Source: Acanthamoeba sp. SK_2022b
Lineage: Eukaryota; Discosea; Longamoebia; Acanthamoebidae
Assembly (NCBI GenBank): GCA_027943245.1
Contig: JANDJZ010000707.1
Span: 1-37,500, forward strand
DNA: 37,500 nucleotides
Direction: 5' to 3'
The notes under the pieces were generated by a model. That model ran no database searches. It saw only the letters and a program-made list of their open reading frames with translations, and was not told the origin of the DNA. The position numbers were made by a program, and so were the translations under genes. This document shows positions 33,016 to 37,500 of this stretch, piece by piece; position 1 is the stretch's first letter; each line of letters starts with the position of its first letter.

Positions 33016-33252
33016 CACACGACGTCAGGGAGTTGGCTTAGGCGCGTGCGTGGTGGTTTCTTGGCGCGTGGCAGGTTCATGGTGAACAAGGACATGGTGT
33101 TCGACAGCTTGGTGGAGACCATCGAGAGCACGAAGAACATCCTCGGCCTCACCTCGTCCTGCCCCGGCTCCCCCTTCTACAAGAAGTTCGGCGCTCCCTC
33201 CCCCTGCTCGTCGTCCTCGTTGACGGCCTCCTCGTCCTCCCTGCGAAGCTGA
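27640..33252 (+). CDS. Shk-type SH2 kinase-like protein with inserted F-box
   Basis: My 22 exons are 27640-27798, 27873-28463, 28617-28687, 28800-28860, 28975-29057, 29158-29286, 29404-29517, 29621-29732, 29837-29926, 30026-30123, 30226-30316, 30448-30525, 30608-30658, 30780-30873, 30954-31004, 31072-31165, 31320-31543, 31630-31718, 31856-32500, 32603-32728, 32830-32954 and 33075-33252, about 1117 residues. Order: disordered acidic/basic N-terminus, kinase-like domain (about 268-533), EF-hand-like region ending FGRILDWFGP, charged linker, F-box (LPVELSLAIFRYFDEYDW, then VCRNWATIIN; about 773-810), SH2 (WFHGDI at 998, TFLVRFS with Arg1023). In the kinase part Lys298 is kept, but HRD reads YGD (402-404), DLK reads DLN and DFG reads NFG (425-427), so it is probably weak or inactive. 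The intron at 29733-29836 appears to have a GC donor. Exon 1, the exon 2 acceptor and the exon 14 acceptor (30780 or 30810) are uncertain. Confidence 0.85.
31180..31280. repeat. (CCACT)n pentamer repeat in SH2 kinase-like gene intron
   Basis: About twenty near-perfect CCACT units (a few with CCGCT) directly after the donor at 31166. It lies in the intron ahead of the charged linker exons. Confidence 0.93.
31740..31850. repeat. (TTTA)n AT-rich intron before the F-box exon
   Basis: The intron at 31719-31855 is dominated by TTTA/TTAT units and lies just upstream of the 645-base exon carrying the F-box. Confidence 0.8.
32967..33014. repeat. (CA)n microsatellite in SH2-encoding intron
   Basis: CA run of about 47 bases in the last intron of the SH2 kinase-like gene (32955-33074). 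Confidence 0.95.
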
Positions 33253-33962
33253 GCGGAACGAGCCCCCCAGCTCCCGCTCAACAGCAGCAGCAGTGTGTGT
33301 CGTGCATGTGCGCGCGCGCTCTCTCTCTCCATTGGTTGTGTGAGTGAGAACGCAAGCCTTGCACGGGACACACATGCGCGCGCGCGCCACGCCACCCCCA
33401 CGTCACACGTGTTCATACAACTTTACACCGCTCGCCTTTTTAATCATGATTGTTCCCTCATCACACACGCGTTACCTTGCTTCGTTCGTTCTTTCGGTTC
33501 GCTTTCTCGGTCGTGGGCTCCTGTTGGCAAGGAACGCGGGCCCTCTCGCCTCCTCCGTTGTTCGTTCGGGTGATCAACCTCCTCTTCCTCTGCCGTCAAA
33601 CCCCAGCTGTGGCGTGTGGGCCAAGGGCGCGAAAACAAAAGTCGATCACAAATCGAATTTAATTTTGTCGAACTCGACTCGGCGCCCAACAACGGCGGCG
33701 AAAGGAACCGAGGAACAGCTTTTGGCGTCACGGGCAGCGAGAACCTGCGTGGCCCTTCATCTTTCGCTTCTCGTCCGTTCTTGCTTCTTCTTCTTCCACC
33801 TCTCATCCATCCGGTGCGCCAACCGAAAAACGGTACGTCGTGCGGTACGGGGCTTGGCTCAATCGGATACGCGCTCTCAACGAGAAGCTCTCCATTGGAT
33901 CTTTCCATCTACGATTCGCGATTTAGGAACAACAAGGGCAGAGAAGGAGAGAAAAGAGAGAG
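33253..33962. promoter_or_regulatory. Intergenic region between the two SH2 genes
   Basis: These 710 bases hold the 3' end of the SH2 kinase-like gene and the promoter and leader of the SH2-LRR gene. GGCGCGAAAA at about 33627-33636 is an E2F-like half site on the reverse strand, some 330 bases before the next ATG. The last 60 bases before the ATG are A/G-rich. Short open frames here lack family resemblance. Confidence 0.45.
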
Positions 33963-35085
33963 ATGGACGGGAGTGGGGTAGTCAATCTGAACAATGGGAC
34001 GGAGGAGAACAACTGGGAGCCCTTCCGTGAGAAGGTGTGGGCCACCGCCCTCGCCGTCTCAAAACTCGATCCCCAGTCCCAGGTGCGCCCCCCCCCCACA
34101 AAGAACGAAGGAGAACGAAAGCGAAAGGCCACGAGCGAAAGAGAATTGAAGAAAAGATGGAGGGTAGGGAAAGGGGATTAAATAATCGAATTGTTCAAGA
34201 AGGCGCACGAATTGAATCGAATTGATTGTGTTGGGGCGGTGGACGCAGGCCATTCCGGTCCATCAGTTTTGCGCCTCGTACCTGTCGTCGGTCGGGGGCA
34301 CCCACACAGAGGTCGACCAGATCTGTCTCTCCGTCATCTTCTCCGACCATGGTATCCCCCCCCCCTCTCCTCTACACCAACCCCACGCGCGCACATGCTG
34401 ACACGACCACCTTGGTTGGTTTGTCGCGTGCGTGCGTGCGTGTGTGCGTTGGCGACGCTGACCAGGCGAGGAAGAGGAGGAGTTCCCGCTGGTCTCCAAG
34501 AAGCAGTTCGACCTCTTCCTTCGCCGCTTCGGCCCGCCCGAGCGATCCCTCGCCAAGGCAATCCTCCTCCCTCCCTCCTCCTCTCTTTCATTCATTCCAT
34601 CCATTCTCTCTCTCTCTCTCTCTCCCTCTCTCCCCCCTTCTCTTCTGGAGCTCACATGTTGTACACGTGCGCCGCGTGTGTTGCCTGCGCAGATCCGAGA
34701 CGTGCTCCAGAACGGAAAGAAGTACGCGCGCGCGCGCGCCTTCTCGCTCCCGCTCTCCTCTCGTCGCGCGCGCAACCACGCTCTCTCCGCTTTCGCGCGC
34801 TGACCCATCGCGACGTGCGGCGACACGCCAACAGGTGGTTCCACGGCAAGCAGAGCAGGCAGGCGTCGGAGCGGCTGCTGATGGAGTCGGGGCGCGAGGG
34901 CGATTTCCTGATGCGGTACTCCTCCGTGGAGGGCGCCTTCACGGTGGACTACATCAAGCGCCAGAAGATCTGCCACTTCAACAACATTCGCAACGACGCC
35001 AGCGGCGGCGTGTGCGTCCTCGTCGGTAACCCCCCCCCCCGCACAGCCCCCCCCCTCCACGCAGGCCCGCTGACGACGGCCCGCG

Positions 35086-35120
<35 letters not shown>

Positions 35121-35425
35121 GTTCGTGTTCGTGGCTGCGTGCGCAGGCAAAACGCCGGAGCAGCAGAAGGCGTACAAGTTCACGTCGATGTCGGCCTTCA
35201 TCACGAAGAACGAGCACATCTTTGTCAACCCGTGCCTCAACCCGCGCTCGCACTTCCAGTGGCTCAAGCTCCGCATCCCCGACAACCCGTCGGAGCGGGG
35301 CGCCGAGGCCAAGACCGACGCCGACGAAGACGAGGAGGACTCGTCCGACGACGAGCACGAAGATCCCAGTAACCCCCTCCCCCCTCTCTCTTGCTCTTCT
35401 ACGCTCGAGTTGGCGTTGACGTGTG

Positions 35426-35493
<68 letters not shown>

Positions 35494-35736
35494 TGTGTGC
35501 CCTGGTGAACCGGTGCAGGCCAGTCGAAGGTGCCCCTGGAGGAGCGGATCAAGAACGCCATCCAGAACTCGTTCCAGAAGCACAAGACCACCCTCTCCCT
35601 CAAGAACCTGGGCATGGGCCCCACGCTCCCGCTCCACATCTGCCGCCTCAACTACGTCGTACGTGCTTCGCTTCTCCTCCACCACCACCACCACCAACCA
35701 CCACGCTGTGTGCTGTCGACGAATATTGGCGGCTGA

Positions 35737-35806
<70 letters not shown>

Positions 35807-37500
35807 GTGGCGGTGCAGGTGTACCTGGACCTGAGCAGGAACAAGCTGACGGAGCTGCCCGAGGACCTGTCGGCGTTGCGCCTTCTTAAGCGCCTCAACG
35901 TGAGCGCCAACAAGCTCACGTCGCTCCCCGGTTCGATCTTCGCGTCGTTCCCGCGCCTGCACTCGCTGATCGGTGCCGAGAACCAGATCACGGAGATCCC
36001 GGAGGGTCTGTTCAAGGCCACCACCCTCTCCTACCTCGACCTCTCCTCCAACAAGATCTCCAAGGCACGGCCATCGCACACACGCACACGCACACACGCG
36101 CGCGCACACATCAGGATACGATACGAACATCAGCTGACCGGCGCGCGCGTGTGTAGGTGCCGGCTGCGGTGAACGAGCTGACGCAGTTGGGCTTCCTGGA
36201 GCTGTCCAACAACCAGATCGACGCCGTGCCCGCTCTCGACAAGCTCGAGAAGCTCGAGGAGCTCTACGTCAACGACAACCAGATCCGCGAACTCTCCGTA
36301 CTTTGCCTTTTCCGCTTGCTATTGCTGTATTTTTGCTGTTTATTATGATTTATGATTTATTTTCTAATTATTCTAATTATTATCGAAATGCGTTTTGCTA
36401 ACGTTTCGTCGAATTAATGAATGGCAGGGATCGTTGGCGTCGTTGCCGGCGCTGATGCACCTGGACATCTCCAACAACCAGCTGGCGCACATTCCCAAGG
36501 AGATCCTGAGCCTCGTGAGCGACAACAACGCCTTCTGCATCGTGGTCGACAACAATCCGCTGGTCGAGGAGGACAAGGCCAAGCTGCTCGCCCTCCTCCA
36601 GGCCAACAAGAACCGCGATCGCGCCGAGTCCCGCACCAAGGGCTCTCGCGACATCCTCGGTACCGCGCGCGCCTCCTCTCTGCGCATTCCTCGAATCGCT
36701 CGTGGCCTGGCTGACCACTCGCGCGCGCGCGCGCAGGCGTGATCCGCGTGAATTCGGAGAAGCTGCAGGACGTGGCCACCAAGTCCCGCAGCCGCGCGAT
36801 GCCCAGCGAGGGCAGCGCCACGATGCGCCCCCTCAAGGACAAGGAGCGGGCCGGCCTGGACGAGGACGGGGAGGGGGAGGGCAAGGCGCCGGGCAAGTCC
36901 ATGTGGACCAACGGCTTCGGCTTCAAGATCGAGGAGGGGCGAGGTAAGCCACCCTCCCCCCCAAAAAAACTCCCCTCCAATCACCTCTCTCTCCCATTTC
37001 TGCTCGCGTGTTCGTGATGTGGTATGCGTGGAATGCATGGATTCTCGTATGTAACGCTCGTGCACATCAGGACCGAGACCTCAGTCCAAGGACCTGCACC
37101 TGCAGGAGCACATCAACGTGTTCGACTACCGCCGCTATTTCTACCACCAAACCGGTGCGTGCGCCGATGCAGTTGTTGCATAGCAACCATTTTCTATTTC
37201 GCTTCCCCCCCCCCGGGCTCACCTCCTCTCCTCGCCTCGCCAGTGCACGCCAACATCATCGGCAACGACAAACAGCTTGGCCAGATCTGCATCTCCATCC
37301 AGAAGGTTGCCCCCCCGAACGCCCGCCAATCAGCTTTGCGCCGCGAGCGCGCGCGCGTGCGGTCCTGACACGTCACGCGCGTCACGTGGCCTCGTGGACC
37401 CGGCAGGAGCCCACCATGAGCACGATGGTGAACCTGGGCGAGCAGCCCTACCCCGTGTACCGCGTGCTCCTGCGCACCAAGCAGAACGATCGCCGCCTCG
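33963..37500 (+). CDS. SH2-LRR-RapGAP-like protein (3' end beyond window)
   Basis: My exons are 33963-34082, 34249-34351, 34466-34557, 34693-34721, 34835-35025, 35147-35368, 35519-35658, 35819-36064, 36157-36297, 36428-36659, 36737-36943, 37071-37154, 37244-37305 and 37407 onward. The first 654 residues are covered. An EF-hand-like region (about 40-100, ending RRFGPPERSL) leads into SH2 (WFHGKQ at 116, DFLMRYSS with Arg142, to about 235). An acidic linker follows, then leucine-rich repeats (about 270-460; for example VYLDLSRNKLTELPEDL, LGFLELSNNQIDAVPAL). From about 590 the sequence looks like the start of a Rap/Ran-GAP domain (FDYRRYFYHQTVHANIIGND, LGQICISIQKE, YRVLLRTKQNDRR). It may bind tyrosine-phosphorylated partners and inactivate a Rap-like GTPase. 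Two introns (34558-34692, 36065-36156) lack any usable GT donor and start with GC. The GAP assignment rests on a partial domain. Confidence 0.85.
35084..35131. repeat. (TTTTCG)n repeat in SH2-LRR gene intron
   Basis: About seven hexamer units, the last ones reading TGTTCG, in the intron at 35026-35146 just before its acceptor. Confidence 0.9.
35428..35492. repeat. (GT)n microsatellite in SH2-LRR gene intron
   Basis: GT run of about 64 bases in the intron at 35369-35518. Confidence 0.95.
35740..35804. repeat. (GT)n microsatellite in SH2-LRR gene intron
   Basis: A second GT run of about 64 bases, in the next intron (35659-35818) before the first large LRR exon. Confidence 0.95.

Noticed and set aside
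34263..35651. Long minus-strand frame (462 codons) antisense to the SH2-LRR gene
   Set aside because: It runs through introns, a GT repeat and the TTTTCG repeat of the plus-strand gene. The plus strand has SH2 and LRR motifs with consistent splice phases; this frame has none.
792..35804. CRISPR arrays or mobile element ends suggested by the many repeats
   Set aside because: All are simple tandem microsatellites in introns, with no spacer structure, terminal repeats or transposase-like frames.

Overview
The window looks like nuclear DNA of a free-living amoeba of the Acanthamoeba type. It is GC-rich, every gene but one or two is split by many short introns (about 60 to 200 bases), codon third positions are GC-rich, introns carry CA/GT microsatellites and C or G runs, and intergenic gaps are 80 to 710 bases. 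Protein relatives are partly amoebozoan (SH2 kinases of the Shk type, SH2-LRR proteins). Species cannot be fixed from sequence alone. Exon models were built by hand from splice sites, reading phase and family resemblance. In 11 genes the frames close across about 123 introns.

Layout. Left block, minus strand: maf1 (269-1309), a nit1-type amidase (1911-3349), and a YkgJ-type CxxCxxCC protein with a likely mitochondrial presequence (3432-6089). A 190-base divergent promoter separates the latter from a plus-strand RasGAP gene (6280-10783). This converges on a minus-strand ankyrin gene ending in a CaaX box (11107-12936). Next on the minus strand is a UFD1/PPC-like/zinc-finger gene (13217-16055), divergent from a plus-strand RRM gene (16256-18385). 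That gene converges on a minus-strand BSD-domain gene (18517-19863). Then come an intronless GYP-rich gene (20116-20958), a 21-exon FIG4-type phosphoinositide phosphatase (21223-26217) and a small possibly mitochondrial protein (26739-27023), all minus. The right end is plus strand: a 22-exon SH2 kinase-like gene (27640-33252) and an SH2-LRR-RapGAP-like gene (33963 to beyond the window).

The most interesting part is 27.6-37.5 kb, where two neighbouring genes share an EF-hand-like plus SH2 module reminiscent of the Cbl phosphotyrosine-binding unit. The first joins it to a kinase domain with degraded catalytic motifs and to an F-box carried on its own symmetric exon. The second joins it to leucine-rich repeats and a Rap-GAP-like domain. 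I infer phosphotyrosine readers wired to ubiquitination (gene 1) and to small-GTPase control (gene 2). A second GTPase regulator, a RasGAP, lies 17 kb to the left.

Other points: six introns appear to use GC instead of GT donors; the ankyrin protein is a triplicated glutaminase-type ankyrin cassette ending in CIMS; E2F-like and CRE-like sites lie near several genes. No tRNA, rRNA, transposon, virus-derived gene or CRISPR array was seen.
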